Assembly (NCBI GenBank): GCA_036374835.1
Contig: DASUTB010000084.1
Span: 1-38,181, forward strand
DNA length: 38,181 nucleotides
From: DASUTB01 sp036374835
Lineage (GTDB): Bacteria > Actinomycetota > Actinomycetes > Jiangellales > Jiangellaceae
Reading direction: 5' to 3'
The notes under the pieces were generated by a model. The model searched no databases. It saw only the letters and a list, made by a program, of their open reading frames with translations, and had not been told where the DNA came from. Numbering within the stretch: the first letter of the stretch is position 1; each line of letters opens with the position of its first letter. This document shows positions 31,045 to 38,181 of the stretch, piece by piece. A program made the position numbers and the translations under genes.

Positions 31045-31749
31045 TCACAGGCGGTCGAGCCGGATGTCGCCTTTGTCGCCGGGTGATGTGGTGCATGACT
31101 CGCCGATCGTGGGGACGACGTCCCCGCCGCAACCGAGCCACCCCGATTCGTGTCGCGTGAGCACGCCGGCGAAGCGCAGCGCGAACTCCTCATCGACGCC
31201 GGTGATGCGGAAGTTACCGGCGCGGTCGGACACTGCCCATCCGACAACGGTCGAGTAGTCCTCTTCGTACGCGATGACGAGCACGAATGGAACGGCGCGT
31301 CCGGTGTCGGCGTCGACCGTCCGCCCGGACACGCTTATCGGGATCACCGTGATGTCGCCGATGTCCCCGGAACGACCGATCGTTCCGGCGTCGGCGGGCG
31401 TGGCGGCAAGCACGCCGGTGCCGTTGTACCAGCCGCCCTGATAGTCCGTTCCCCCGTCCACGAACAGGAAGAACTCCTCGACCGTCGGATCGGCCGTGAT
31501 CTCAAAAGAGAATCGGCCGTCCCCGCCGGTGAGCCCGGACCCGGCGACAGCACCCGGCTCGGCCGTTCCACTGCTCGTATCGAGCTCGTAGACGGTGACC
31601 TCGAGTCCGGCGACCGGATCTCCGGTGTCGGCGGCGAGGACGCGTCCGGAGCGCTCGTCAGCGGCAACGGCCGTCCCGGTCGAGGCCGCGGTCAGCGCCA
31701 CGGTAGCGACGAGCGCAGCAAGAATGCGCGAGATTCGCAAAGGTCCCAC
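31045..31749 (-). CDS. secreted protein with carboxypeptidase-regulatory-like (Ig-fold) domains
   Basis: A protein of about 234 residues. RISRILAALVATVALTAASTGTAVAA is a Sec signal peptide with an AVA-A type cleavage site. The mature part has two beta-rich repeats of the SGRVLAADTGDPVAGLEVTV / SGRTVDADTGRAVPFVLVIA kind, each continuing to a GDGRFSFEI / AGNFRITGV turn, as in CarboxypepD_reg or Cna-B-like folds. Two cysteines near the C-terminus (GWLGCGG, GESCTT) may pair. There is no sortase motif, anchor or catalytic domain, so a binding or structural role outside the cell is the most that can be said. The start is GTG 31749; TTG 31740 has a better-spaced GAGGGG and is a real alternative. Confidence 0.8.
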   Translation of the reverse strand: MGPLRISRILAALVATVALTAASTGTAVAADERSGRVLAADTGDPVAGLEVTVYELDTSSGTAEPGAVAGSGLTGGDGRFSFEITADPTVEEFFLFVDGGTDYQGGWYNGTGVLAATPADAGTIGRSGDIGDITVIPISVSGRTVDADTGRAVPFVLVIAYEEDYSTVVGWAVSDRAGNFRITGVDEEFALRFAGVLTRHESGWLGCGGDVVPTIGESCTTSPGDKGDIRLDRL

Positions 31750-31854
31750 CCCTCGATACGTTCGGCCGGACTGGCCGCAAGCCCCCCAAATAGGTCGTGC
31801 CAACCTATCCCGGCGCCGCGATGGACGCAAGAACCGGCGCTCGCGGGACAAGCC

Positions 31855-32325
31855 CTACACGGCACGCAGCGCCGACGCCGTGGCGACCGCCGCCTGCGCG
31901 GCTTCGTAGCCCTTGTCCTCGTCCGAGTCCGGCAGCCCGGCGCGGGCCAGTGCCTGCTCGTCGTTGTCGCAGGTCAGGACGCCGAAACCGATCGGGACGC
32001 CGGTCCGCACCGACACCGAGGTGAGCCCGTCGGTCGCGGCCTGGCACACGTAGTCGAAGTGCGGCGTCCCACCTCGGACGACGACACCGAGCGCGACGAT
32101 CGCGTCGTATCCGGAGTTCGCCAGCCGGGCAGCGGCCACTGGCAGCTCGAACGATCCGGGCACCCGGACGACGGTGGGGTCTGGGACGCCCGCCTCCTTC
32201 AGGGCCCGCAGAGCGCCGCCGAGCAGCCCGTCCATCACGGTCTCGTGCCACATCGCCGCAACGACGGCGATGCGCAGGTCGCCGGCGTCGGTCGGCTCGA
32301 GACGGGGCGATCCGGTTCCTGCCAT
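31855..32325 (-). CDS. ribH: 6,7-dimethyl-8-ribityllumazine synthase
   Basis: A 156-residue lumazine synthase that condenses the ArpP-derived pyrimidine with dihydroxybutanone phosphate and assembles into a 60-mer shell or pentamers. RIAVVAAMWHETVMDGLLGGA, VPGSFELPVAA and the catalytic GGTPHFDYVC (His about 89) are intact. AAGGA lies 8 nt before ATG 32325. It is separated from ribBA by a 90-bp near-perfect palindrome, so it may be expressed at a different level from ribDE-BA. Confidence 0.96.
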   Translation of the reverse strand: MAGTGSPRLEPTDAGDLRIAVVAAMWHETVMDGLLGGALRALKEAGVPDPTVVRVPGSFELPVAAARLANSGYDAIVALGVVVRGGTPHFDYVCQAATDGLTSVSVRTGVPIGFGVLTCDNDEQALARAGLPDSDEDKGYEAAQAAVATASALRAV

Positions 32326-32346
32326 GAGGTGATCCTTTCGTAGCGG

Positions 32347-32436
32347 AGAATGACCATGTTTGGCACGTAATTCGGTGCCTTACCCGGTCCGCGGAGCGGG
32401 TAAGGCACCGAATTACGTGCCAAACATGGTCATTCT
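32347..32436. repeat. 90-bp palindrome with 40-bp perfect arms between ribBA and ribH (element F)
   Basis: The left arm 32347-32386 (starting AGAATGACCATGTTTGG) is the exact reverse complement of 32397-32436. The 10-nt centre GTCCGCGGAG is itself palindromic except for its outer pair. The right arm overlaps the last two codons and TGA stop of ribBA (32430-32432). In RNA it would form one very long hairpin inside the rib transcript. No other copy occurs in the window. Confidence 0.9.
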
Positions 32437-33644
32437 GTGAGGTTGGGGAGGTCGTGGCCCATCCGGTCCCGCTTGGTCGTCAGGTAGCGGATGTTCTCGG
32501 CGTTCGGTGCCACCGGGAGCAGCACCCGGTCGACGATCTCAAGACCGTAGCCTTCGAGGCCGGCGAGCTTTGCCGGGTTGTTGGTCATCAGCAGCAGCGA
32601 TTTCACGCCGAGGTCGGCCAGGATCTGCGCGCCGATACCGTAATCGCGGGCATCGGCCGGGAAGCCGAGATGCAGGTTCGCGTCCACCGTGTCGTGTCCA
32701 GCGTCCTGCAGCTCGTACGCCCGGAGCTTGTGCACCAGGCCGATCCCGCGGCCCTCGTGGCCACGCAGGTAGATGACGACACCGCGGCCGGCCGACGCGA
32801 TCCGCTCCAGTGCGGCATCCAACTGGGGCCCGCAGTCGCAGCGGACCGAGCCGAACGTGTCGCCGGTCAGGCACTCGGAGTGGACGCGCGCCAGCACCGG
32901 CTCGCCGTCGTCGATGATTCCGCGCACCATTGCGATGTGTTCGCTGCCGTCGACGCGGTCCCGGTAGGCGTACGCGGTGAACTCCCCGTACCGGGTCGGT
33001 AGCCGCGTCTTGGCCACGCCGGTGACCTGCGACTCGAACCGGCGCCGGTACCGGATGAGGTCCTCGATCGAGATCATCGCCAGGCCGTGCTCGTCGGCGA
33101 ACTCGCGCAGCGCCGGTGCGCGCATCATCGATCCGTCGTCGTGCACGAGTTCGGCCAGCGCGGCCGCGGGTGTCAGACCGGCCAGCCTGGCCAGGTCGAC
33201 CCCTGCCTCGGTGTGCCCGGGTCGCCGCAGCACTCCACCGTCCATCGCGCGCAGCGGAAAGACGTGCCCGGGCCGGGTCAGCTCGTACGGTTCGGTCGCC
33301 GAGTCGCTGAGCACCCGCACCGTGTGCGACCGGTCGGCCGCGGAGATCCCGGTGGTGATGCCGTCCCGCGCATCCACTGAGACCGAATACGCCGTGCCCT
33401 TGCGGTCCTCGTTGACGAACGTCATCGGGGGAAGCTTGAGCCGATCGAGATCCGTACCGAGCATCGGCACGCACACCACGCCCGACGTGTGCCGGATGGT
33501 GAAGCCCATCAGCTCCGGCGTCGACTTGCGCGCCGCGAAGATCAGGTCGCCTTCGTTCTCACGATCCTCGTCGTCGACCACAACGACGGGCTTGCCGGCG
33601 GCGATGTCGGCGATCGCCCGCTCGATCGGATCCAGCTTGATCAT
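32430..33644 (-). CDS. ribBA: bifunctional 3,4-dihydroxy-2-butanone-4-phosphate synthase / GTP cyclohydrolase II
   Basis: A 404-residue fusion. The N-terminal RibB half (about 1-205) has VVVVDDEDRENEGDL (Mg2+ site) and GHVFPLRAMDGGVLRRPGHTEA. The C-terminal RibA half has the zinc-binding RVHSECLTGDTFGSVRCDCGPQLD and RGHEGRGIGL. It supplies both precursors for lumazine. ATG 33644 (MIKLDPIER) has GGGGGAG 7 nt upstream and forms ATGA with the ribE stop. The final Thr-Glu-stop lies in the long palindrome. Confidence 0.96.
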   Translation of the reverse strand: MIKLDPIERAIADIAAGKPVVVVDDEDRENEGDLIFAARKSTPELMGFTIRHTSGVVCVPMLGTDLDRLKLPPMTFVNEDRKGTAYSVSVDARDGITTGISAADRSHTVRVLSDSATEPYELTRPGHVFPLRAMDGGVLRRPGHTEAGVDLARLAGLTPAAALAELVHDDGSMMRAPALREFADEHGLAMISIEDLIRYRRRFESQVTGVAKTRLPTRYGEFTAYAYRDRVDGSEHIAMVRGIIDDGEPVLARVHSECLTGDTFGSVRCDCGPQLDAALERIASAGRGVVIYLRGHEGRGIGLVHKLRAYELQDAGHDTVDANLHLGFPADARDYGIGAQILADLGVKSLLLMTNNPAKLAGLEGYGLEIVDRVLLPVAPNAENIRYLTTKRDRMGHDLPNLTE

Positions 33645-34237
33645 CCGGCACTCCCCCGCACGACCCGCTCCACGTACTTGGCGATCACGTCCACCTCGAG
33701 GTTCACCCACTCACCGGGCTTGCGCAGGCCCAGCGTGGTCGAATCCAGCGTCGTCGGGATCAACGACACCTCGAACCAGTCGTCGCCGAGCCCGGACACG
33801 GTCAGTGACACGCCGTCGACGGCGATCGAACCCTTTCCCGCGACGTATCGGGCCAGCCGATCGGTGAGGCCGATGCGGACGACCTCCCACCGCTCCCCCG
33901 GCGTGCGGCTGTGGACCTCTTCTACCCCATCGACGTGGCCCTGGACGATGTGCCCGCCGAGCCGGTCGCTCGCTCGCACCGCACGCTCCAGGTTGACCTT
34001 CTCGCCGGGGTGCAGCCCGCCGAGTGTCGAGCGCTCCAGCGTCTCGCGCATGACGTCGGCGGTGACGGTCTCCCCCACAACCTCGACGACGGTCAGGCAC
34101 ACGCCGTTGACCGCGATCGAGGCGCCGTGCACGGCGTCACCGCTGACCAGCGGCGCGTTGAACGCCAGCCGCGCCGAGTCACCATCGAGCTCGAGCGCCA
34201 CGACCTCACCCAGCTCTTCGATGATTCCAGTGAACAT
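33641..34237 (-). CDS. ribE: riboflavin synthase alpha subunit
   Basis: A 198-residue enzyme (also called ribC) that dismutates two lumazines to riboflavin. Two tandem lumazine-binding beta-barrels are seen: MFTGIIEELGEV with VNGVCLTVVEV, and GHIVQGHVDGV with VDGVSLTVSGL. ATG 34237 is used because MFTGII is the universal N-terminus and GAAGGG lies 9 nt upstream; ATG 34246 overlaps the ribD stop and would add three residues. Confidence 0.96.
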   Translation of the reverse strand: MFTGIIEELGEVVALELDGDSARLAFNAPLVSGDAVHGASIAVNGVCLTVVEVVGETVTADVMRETLERSTLGGLHPGEKVNLERAVRASDRLGGHIVQGHVDGVEEVHSRTPGERWEVVRIGLTDRLARYVAGKGSIAVDGVSLTVSGLGDDWFEVSLIPTTLDSTTLGLRKPGEWVNLEVDVIAKYVERVVRGSAG

Positions 34238-34242
34238 GCAGG

Positions 34243-35262
34243 TCATCCCTTCTTCGCGATCAGGCGGACGTCGGGTCCCACCCGCGTCACGTCGGTGACT
34301 ACCAGGCGCGCGGCATCGCCGATCGTGCCGATTCCGGCATCGCCGAGGGCGGACGTCCCGGCGCCGAGGAGCATGGGTGCGACGTATGCGATGACACGCT
34401 CTACCAGGTCCGCCCGCCAGAACGCGCCGGCCAGCGTCGGTCCGCCCTCGAGCAGCACGTGTTGCCGGTCGTGGTCGAGCAGGCGCTTGAGCGCCTCGTC
34501 CGGGTCGCGCGTTTCGAGGTGAAGGGTCCCGGCGGCGTCGTCGCGGACGGCCGCATCGGCCGGGATCTCTCGCAGACCCATCACCGCACGCAGCGGCTGC
34601 CGGTCGCGATCGAGCGGCCGGCCCGAGACCTCGCGCGCGGTCAGCCACGGGTTGTCGGAAAGGACCGTCCCGGTGCCGACCAGGATCGCGTCGCACTCGG
34701 CCCGTAGTCGATGCACGTCGGCGCGCGCCTCGGGCGAGGTGATCCACTGGCTGGTGCCGTCCGCGGCCGCGCTTCGCCCGTCGAGAGTGGCGGCGTACTT
34801 CCAAGTGACGTACGGACGGCCGTTCTCCACGGCGAACGTCCAGATCGGGTTGACCGCGCGGGCCGCATCGGCGAGAACCCCGCCCTCCACGTCGACGCCC
34901 GCGGTCCGAAGTACTTCGGCTCCGCCCCGTGCGACCGGGCTGGTGTCAGGCTGGCCGAAGACGACTCGCGCCACGCCGGCCTCGCGCAGTGCGGCCACGC
35001 ACGGCCCGGTGCGGCCCGTGTGATTGCAGGGCTCAAGCGTGACGACGGCGGTAGCGCCACGCGCGTGCTGCCCGGCGCTGTTGAGTGCGTCGACTTCGGC
35101 GTGCGGCGCTCCGGCGCCGCGGTGGTAGCCCTCGGCCAGCGTCGACCCGTCCGGACGCAGCAACACACAGCCGACTCGTGGATTCGGTCCCGTCGGCGCA
35201 TCCGGACTCTGCGCAAGCTCGAGCGCGCGGCGCATCGCCGCGACTTCCGTGGGAGTGGCCAT
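34243..35262 (-). CDS. ribD: bifunctional diaminohydroxyphosphoribosylaminopyrimidine deaminase / reductase
   Basis: A 339-residue fusion. The N-terminal cytidine-deaminase-like half has zinc ligands in PHAEVDAL and PCNHTGRTGPC. The C-terminal reductase half has YVTWKYAATLDGRSA, GTVLSDNP and LLEGGPTLAGAF. ATG 35262 (MATPTEV) is preferred, since GAGGAG lies 7 nt upstream; GTG 35277 is in frame. It is the first gene of ribD-E-BA-H and is under an FMN riboswitch. Confidence 0.96.
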   Translation of the reverse strand: MATPTEVAAMRRALELAQSPDAPTGPNPRVGCVLLRPDGSTLAEGYHRGAGAPHAEVDALNSAGQHARGATAVVTLEPCNHTGRTGPCVAALREAGVARVVFGQPDTSPVARGGAEVLRTAGVDVEGGVLADAARAVNPIWTFAVENGRPYVTWKYAATLDGRSAAADGTSQWITSPEARADVHRLRAECDAILVGTGTVLSDNPWLTAREVSGRPLDRDRQPLRAVMGLREIPADAAVRDDAAGTLHLETRDPDEALKRLLDHDRQHVLLEGGPTLAGAFWRADLVERVIAYVAPMLLGAGTSALGDAGIGTIGDAARLVVTDVTRVGPDVRLIAKKG

Positions 35263-35297
35263 CCCGGTGCTCCTCACCTGCTCGAGCGAGCTCCGGG
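35263..35297 (-). promoter_or_regulatory. ribD ribosome-binding-site sequestering hairpin (expression platform)
   Basis: Minus strand CCCGG-A-GCTC (35288-35297) can pair with GAGC-A-CCGGG (35263-35272), nine pairs around one mismatch. The 3' arm includes part of the GAGGAG ribosome binding site and reaches the base before ATG 35262. A second upstream stem (GCCCCTGG with CCGGGGGC) may compete. This points to translational rather than terminator control by the riboswitch. Confidence 0.5.
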
Positions 35298-35362
35298 ATA
35301 TTCGGCACCATGGCGCAGACGCCCCCGGCGCGCAGCCAGGGGCAGCCGCGGACGGCTACCGC

Positions 35363-35492
35363 GCGTGCTTCCTCCCATCCGGACTTTCACCGTCGGTTCC
35401 GGAATTACACCGGATCAACCGGGCCACCGCCATGCGGCACGGGTCGCGGACTGTCACCGCCGGTTCGGACTTTCACCGACCCCGGAGCACGC
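35363..35492 (-). ncRNA. FMN riboswitch (RFN element)
   Basis: The conserved RFN blocks are seen on the minus strand in order: GGGGTCGGTGAAAGTCC, ACCGGCGGTGACAGTCCGCG, CCGGTGTAATTCCGG, ACCGACGGTGAAAGTCCGG and ATGGGAGGAAGC. Helix P1 forms between 35486-35492 and 35363-35369 (GCGTGCT with AGCACGC). FMN binding should reduce expression of the rib operon. Confidence 0.95.
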
Positions 35493-35509
35493 TGTCGTGT
35501 TCGTCATCG

Positions 35510-35515
35510 AGTGTA
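35510..35515 (-). promoter_or_regulatory. -10 box of the rib operon
   Basis: Minus strand TACACT would start transcription near 35503, about 10 nt before the riboswitch P1 helix, which is the expected geometry. The -35 region (CAGAAC, 17 bp upstream) is poor. Confidence 0.45.
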
Positions 35516-35854
35516 ACCCGTGCGATTCGCGGTTCTGTTCCCTCGCCCGACGACCGGCCAGGCGGTGATCCGCCGAGGCCTGCCAAATTGGTGTCAATCG
35601 GGCGGAACCATTTCACAGCGGCGCAACGACTACCCGTACATGCAGAGAACATCGAGAGCAACATTCGTGCTCGCGCTCGTCCACCCGGCGGTCACGGCAC
35701 ATCGTCCACCGGCCGGACCGATCCCGCGGCGGCACCGCTCATCGCAATCGCTCCGAGGATACGGACGGCGCGCAGATCCGGCGGCTACCCCGTCTTCGGC
35801 CAACGTTCGACCGCCGAGCCAACGAAGCCCGCAAGGCCGCCTAACGGACGCAGA
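35516..35854. other. gene-free gap between rib promoter and rpe
   Basis: About 340 bp with no supported gene. Open frames on both strands have no family resemblance, no ribosome binding site and low-quality composition (many Arg, Ser and Pro). No repeat or strong hairpin was seen. It may hold the rest of the rib promoter and the rpe 3' untranslated region. Confidence 0.5.
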
Positions 35855-36511
35855 TCAGTGGCTTGCCGCGGTTGCTATGTCTCGAAGGTGGTCCACCATG
35901 GCGGCCGCGTCCTCGGCGCTGTAGACGGCGGAGCCGGCCACGAAAACGTCCGCACCGGCGTCCGCGCATCGCGCTATGGTCTCCTCCGAGACCCCGCCGT
36001 CGACCTGGACCCAGACATCGAGTCCCGACTTGGTGACCAACTCCCGCGTCCGCCGGATCTTGGGCAGGCAGACGTCAAGGAACTCCTGGCCTCCGAAGCC
36101 AGGCTCGACCGTCATCACCAGCACCATGTCGATCTCCGGCAGCAGATCCTCCAGCGGTTCCACGGGAGTGGCCGGCCGGAGCGCGACACCCGCGCGCGCG
36201 TCCAGGCGGCGGATCTCCCGGGCGAGCCGGATCGGCGCTGCCGCGGCCTCGATGTGGAACGTGACGCTGCCGGCGCCCGCCTCGGCGTAGCTCGGCGCCC
36301 AGCGGTCAGGGTCGTCGATCATGAGGTGGCAGTCCACCGGAAGCGAGGTAGCAGCCAAGATCGACTCGACGACGGGCAGCCCGATCGTGAGGTTGGGGAC
36401 GAAGTGGTTGTCCATCACGTCGACGTGCACCCAGTCGGCGCTGTGGATCCGCTTGATCTCGGACGCGAGGTTGGCGAAGTCCGCGTTCAGGATGCTTGGC
36501 GCGATCTGCAT
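35855..36511 (-). CDS. rpe: ribulose-phosphate 3-epimerase
   Basis: A 218-residue TIM-barrel enzyme interconverting ribulose-5-P and xylulose-5-P in the pentose phosphate pathway. The motifs SILNADFANLASEI, VHVDVMDNHFVPNLTIG, CHLMIDDP, MTVEPGFGGQ and VQVDGGVSEE hold the metal and catalytic residues. The start is ATG 36511; GTG 36517, two codons upstream, is 8 nt after a -10 TACTCT (36526-36531) and could be the true start of a leaderless message. Ribulose-5-P is the substrate of RibB, which may explain the rpe-rib proximity. Confidence 0.95.
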   Translation of the reverse strand: MQIAPSILNADFANLASEIKRIHSADWVHVDVMDNHFVPNLTIGLPVVESILAATSLPVDCHLMIDDPDRWAPSYAEAGAGSVTFHIEAAAAPIRLAREIRRLDARAGVALRPATPVEPLEDLLPEIDMVLVMTVEPGFGGQEFLDVCLPKIRRTRELVTKSGLDVWVQVDGGVSEETIARCADAGADVFVAGSAVYSAEDAAAMVDHLRDIATAASH

Positions 36512-36593
36512 TCCCACGATTCCGCAGAGTATCGGATTCCCCTCGAGGCCCTCACGAGCCCCGGTCAGTCGTGGGGTCTCCAAGCGTCCAGAA

Positions 36594-38069
36594 CTAGGTG
36601 GCTTGGGCCCGGCGCTCGGATGGCGGTACCGGGACGTCCTTGCAGTCGTGGGGACGAAGGCCGACCCAGGCGATCGCCGCACCGACGACGCAGCTGACGG
36701 CCGCTATTTGCAGCGCCATCGACACACCGTCCAGCAGCGGCCCCGGATCGTCGGCACCGGTGGCCGACAAGCCGGCCGCCGCAGGGAGGATGGCGATGGC
36801 CAGCAACCCGGCGACCCGCGCGACCGCGTTGTTGATGCCGGACGCGACACCCTGCCGTTCCAGCGGAGCGTCGGTCAGGGCGGTCGTCGTGACAGGGGTG
36901 ACGAGCAGGACCAGGCCCGCCGCGAACACCAGTACGCCCGGGAGAACGCCGGTCAGGTACGTGGTGCCCAGGTCGATGCCGGACAGCAGGAGGAGACCGG
37001 CCGCGGCGAGTACTCCCCCGGCGGTGAGCGGAATCCGGGCGCCGAATCGGGGTAGCAGTCCGCCAACGCGGGCCGAGAACAGCAACAGGACGAATGTGAT
37101 CGGAACGGTCGACGCGCCAGCCGCCAGGGCGGAGTAGCCGAGCCCACGCTGCAGCGCCAGCGACACCAGGAAGCTCATGCCGGACAACGCCGCGTAGACG
37201 ACGATCGTGTAGAGGTTCGCGACGGTGAACGTCCGAATCCGGAACAGCTCGGTGGGAATCATCGGGACCCGGCGGCGCCGTTCGTGAATCAGGAACCCAC
37301 CGAATACGGCGATACCGGCGAGCACCGAGCTCGCGACCGCCCACGCGGGTAGCCGCTCGATCTCGATCAACGGCGTCACGACGAGTCCGAGCGCAAGCAC
37401 GGTCAGCCCGGCTCCGGGCAGGTCCACCCGGTTGAGCAGCTCGTCCCGGCTGGCGCCGTCCCCTGATCCCTTGTCGGACGGGACGCCGCCGCGTGCCAGT
37501 ATGTACGCCGTGGCCAGCAGCGGCAGGTTGATCAGGAAGACCCATCGCCAGGACACGGCGTCGACCAGCCAGCCACCGAGGAACGGGCCGATGGCCATCG
37601 CAACGCCCGACAGACCCGTCCATGCGCCGATGGCGCGCCCGCGGTCGCTCGACCGGAAACTGCTCGACAAGATCGCCAAGCTGGTCGGGGTCATGAGGGC
37701 GGCGAACACGCCCTGGACGGCGCGACCGGCGACGAGGGCAGCCGGGCTCCACGCCAGCGCACACAGGGCGGACGCGACCGCGAAGCCAATCATGCCGGTC
37801 ATGAAGACGCGCCGCCGCCCGAACAGATCACCGAGCGCACCGCCGACGAGGACGAGGGAGCCGAGGGTCAGCAGATAGGCGTTCATCACCCATTGCAGAG
37901 CGGCCAGGTCGGCACCGAGGTCGGTCCCGAGCCGCGGCAGCGCGACGTTGACGACCGTGGCGTCCAGAAACGCCACCCCGGAGGCCAGCACGGTCGCCGT
38001 TACGACGAGCCGCCCCTGCGTGCTACCGAATTCGAGCGTCCGCGTCTCCCCCGAGCCCTCCACGGCCAT
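36594..38069 (-). CDS. MFS multidrug exporter, DHA2 (14-TMS, EmrB/QacA-like) family
   Basis: A 491-residue membrane protein with about 14 hydrophobic segments. FLDATVVNVALPRLGTDL in the first segment (motif D1), GALGDLFGRRRVFMTG between segments 2 and 3 (motif A) and TGLSGVAMAIGPFLGGWLVD in segment 5 (motif C) identify a drug:H+ antiporter. The natural substrate cannot be told from sequence. ATG 38069 has GGAGG 8 nt upstream, embedded in the palindrome GAGGATCCTC. It runs toward rpe with an 82-bp gap, and no regulator gene is adjacent within the window. Confidence 0.92.
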   Translation of the reverse strand: MAVEGSGETRTLEFGSTQGRLVVTATVLASGVAFLDATVVNVALPRLGTDLGADLAALQWVMNAYLLTLGSLVLVGGALGDLFGRRRVFMTGMIGFAVASALCALAWSPAALVAGRAVQGVFAALMTPTSLAILSSSFRSSDRGRAIGAWTGLSGVAMAIGPFLGGWLVDAVSWRWVFLINLPLLATAYILARGGVPSDKGSGDGASRDELLNRVDLPGAGLTVLALGLVVTPLIEIERLPAWAVASSVLAGIAVFGGFLIHERRRRVPMIPTELFRIRTFTVANLYTIVVYAALSGMSFLVSLALQRGLGYSALAAGASTVPITFVLLLFSARVGGLLPRFGARIPLTAGGVLAAAGLLLLSGIDLGTTYLTGVLPGVLVFAAGLVLLVTPVTTTALTDAPLERQGVASGINNAVARVAGLLAIAILPAAAGLSATGADDPGPLLDGVSMALQIAAVSCVVGAAIAWVGLRPHDCKDVPVPPSERRAQAT

Positions 38070-38139
38070 ATGAGGATCCTCCCCCGTTCAGTGATCGGCA
38101 CGGGTTAGAACAGCAAGACGCCCCGACGTATGCCCGATT

Positions 38140-38157
38140 GTGGTTCGATCACGTTCA
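38140..38157. repeat. GATCAC-type repeat copy (right)
   Basis: GTGGTTCGATCACGTTCA, identical to 1173-1190 at 17 of 18 positions, lies upstream of the drug exporter gene at the right edge of the window. The surrounding 38070-38181 contains no gene. Confidence 0.5.
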
Positions 38158-38181
38158 CCACCCGTGGCGTCATCACACCCA

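Noticed and set aside
35520..35924. 134-codon rightward frame between rib promoter and rpe
   Set aside because: It overlaps the 3' end of rpe antisense, is low complexity and has no start signal.
1..38181. CRISPR array, tRNA, rRNA, prophage or insertion sequence
   Set aside because: I found no regularly spaced direct repeats, cloverleaf, ribosomal RNA sequence, integrase or transposase. The palindromic repeats are dispersed, not arrayed.

Overview
This is a 38 kb chromosomal segment of a high-GC actinobacterium (Actinomycetes). The evidence is the strong GC bias at third codon positions, many GTG starts and 4-nt stop/start overlaps, several genes with a TANNNT -10 box 6-8 nt before the start codon (leaderless transcripts), a mycobacterial-type LexA box, and an argCJBDFRGH / pheST / rRNA-methyltransferase / rplT-rpmI-infC order that, from memory, matches the Mycobacterium tuberculosis chromosome (infC to argH), here read in reverse. 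No transposase, integrase, phage gene, rRNA, tRNA or CRISPR array was seen, so this looks like core genome.

Layout from left to right. 1-277: no gene, but a LexA-box promoter firing leftward out of the window. 278-3678: a lipoprotein, a citrate synthase, and a divergent protein that joins a helix-turn-helix domain to a complete citrate synthase domain; the 91 bp between the two synthases holds a perfect 11-1-11 palindrome. 3759-12532: the complete arginine pathway in two leftward transcription units, argCJBD and argFRGH, each with an almost identical ArgR-type operator/promoter. 12613-16581: a rightward aminoglycoside-phosphotransferase-family gene, a GPH-type MFS symporter and a sphingosine-1-phosphate-lyase-like PLP enzyme. 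16647-21027: SDR oxidoreductase, pheT and pheS. 21277-23657: an arginase-family protein lacking metal-ligand histidines, convergent with an AGCS amino acid:Na+ symporter. 23893-27280: TrmH-type methyltransferase, rplT, rpmI, infC (probably an ATC start) and an SseB-family gene. 27436-29732: a P-loop kinase-like protein and a membrane-anchored metallophosphoesterase, both apparently leaderless. 29733-30864: hisG and hisE. 31045-31749: a secreted protein with carboxypeptidase-regulatory-like repeats. 31855-35262: ribH, ribBA, ribE and ribD behind an FMN riboswitch. 35855-38069: rpe and a DHA2-type drug exporter.

Two themes go beyond routine annotation. First, the HTH-citrate synthase fusion facing a stand-alone citrate synthase across a palindromic operator looks like a self-contained metabolite-responsive switch in which an enzyme fold acts as, or doubles as, the sensor. 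Second, the window is sprinkled with short palindromic elements whose boundaries carry TGATCA or GATCAC. They, or a bare TGATCA, sit at all four convergent gene junctions. They often donate the stop codon, since TGATCA reads TGA on both strands. Some fall into sequence families (49-bp hairpin pair; about 80-bp triplet), and two have been accommodated in frame inside argD and argJ. One pair shows a compensatory base change, and one hairpin between ribBA and ribH has 40-bp perfect arms.
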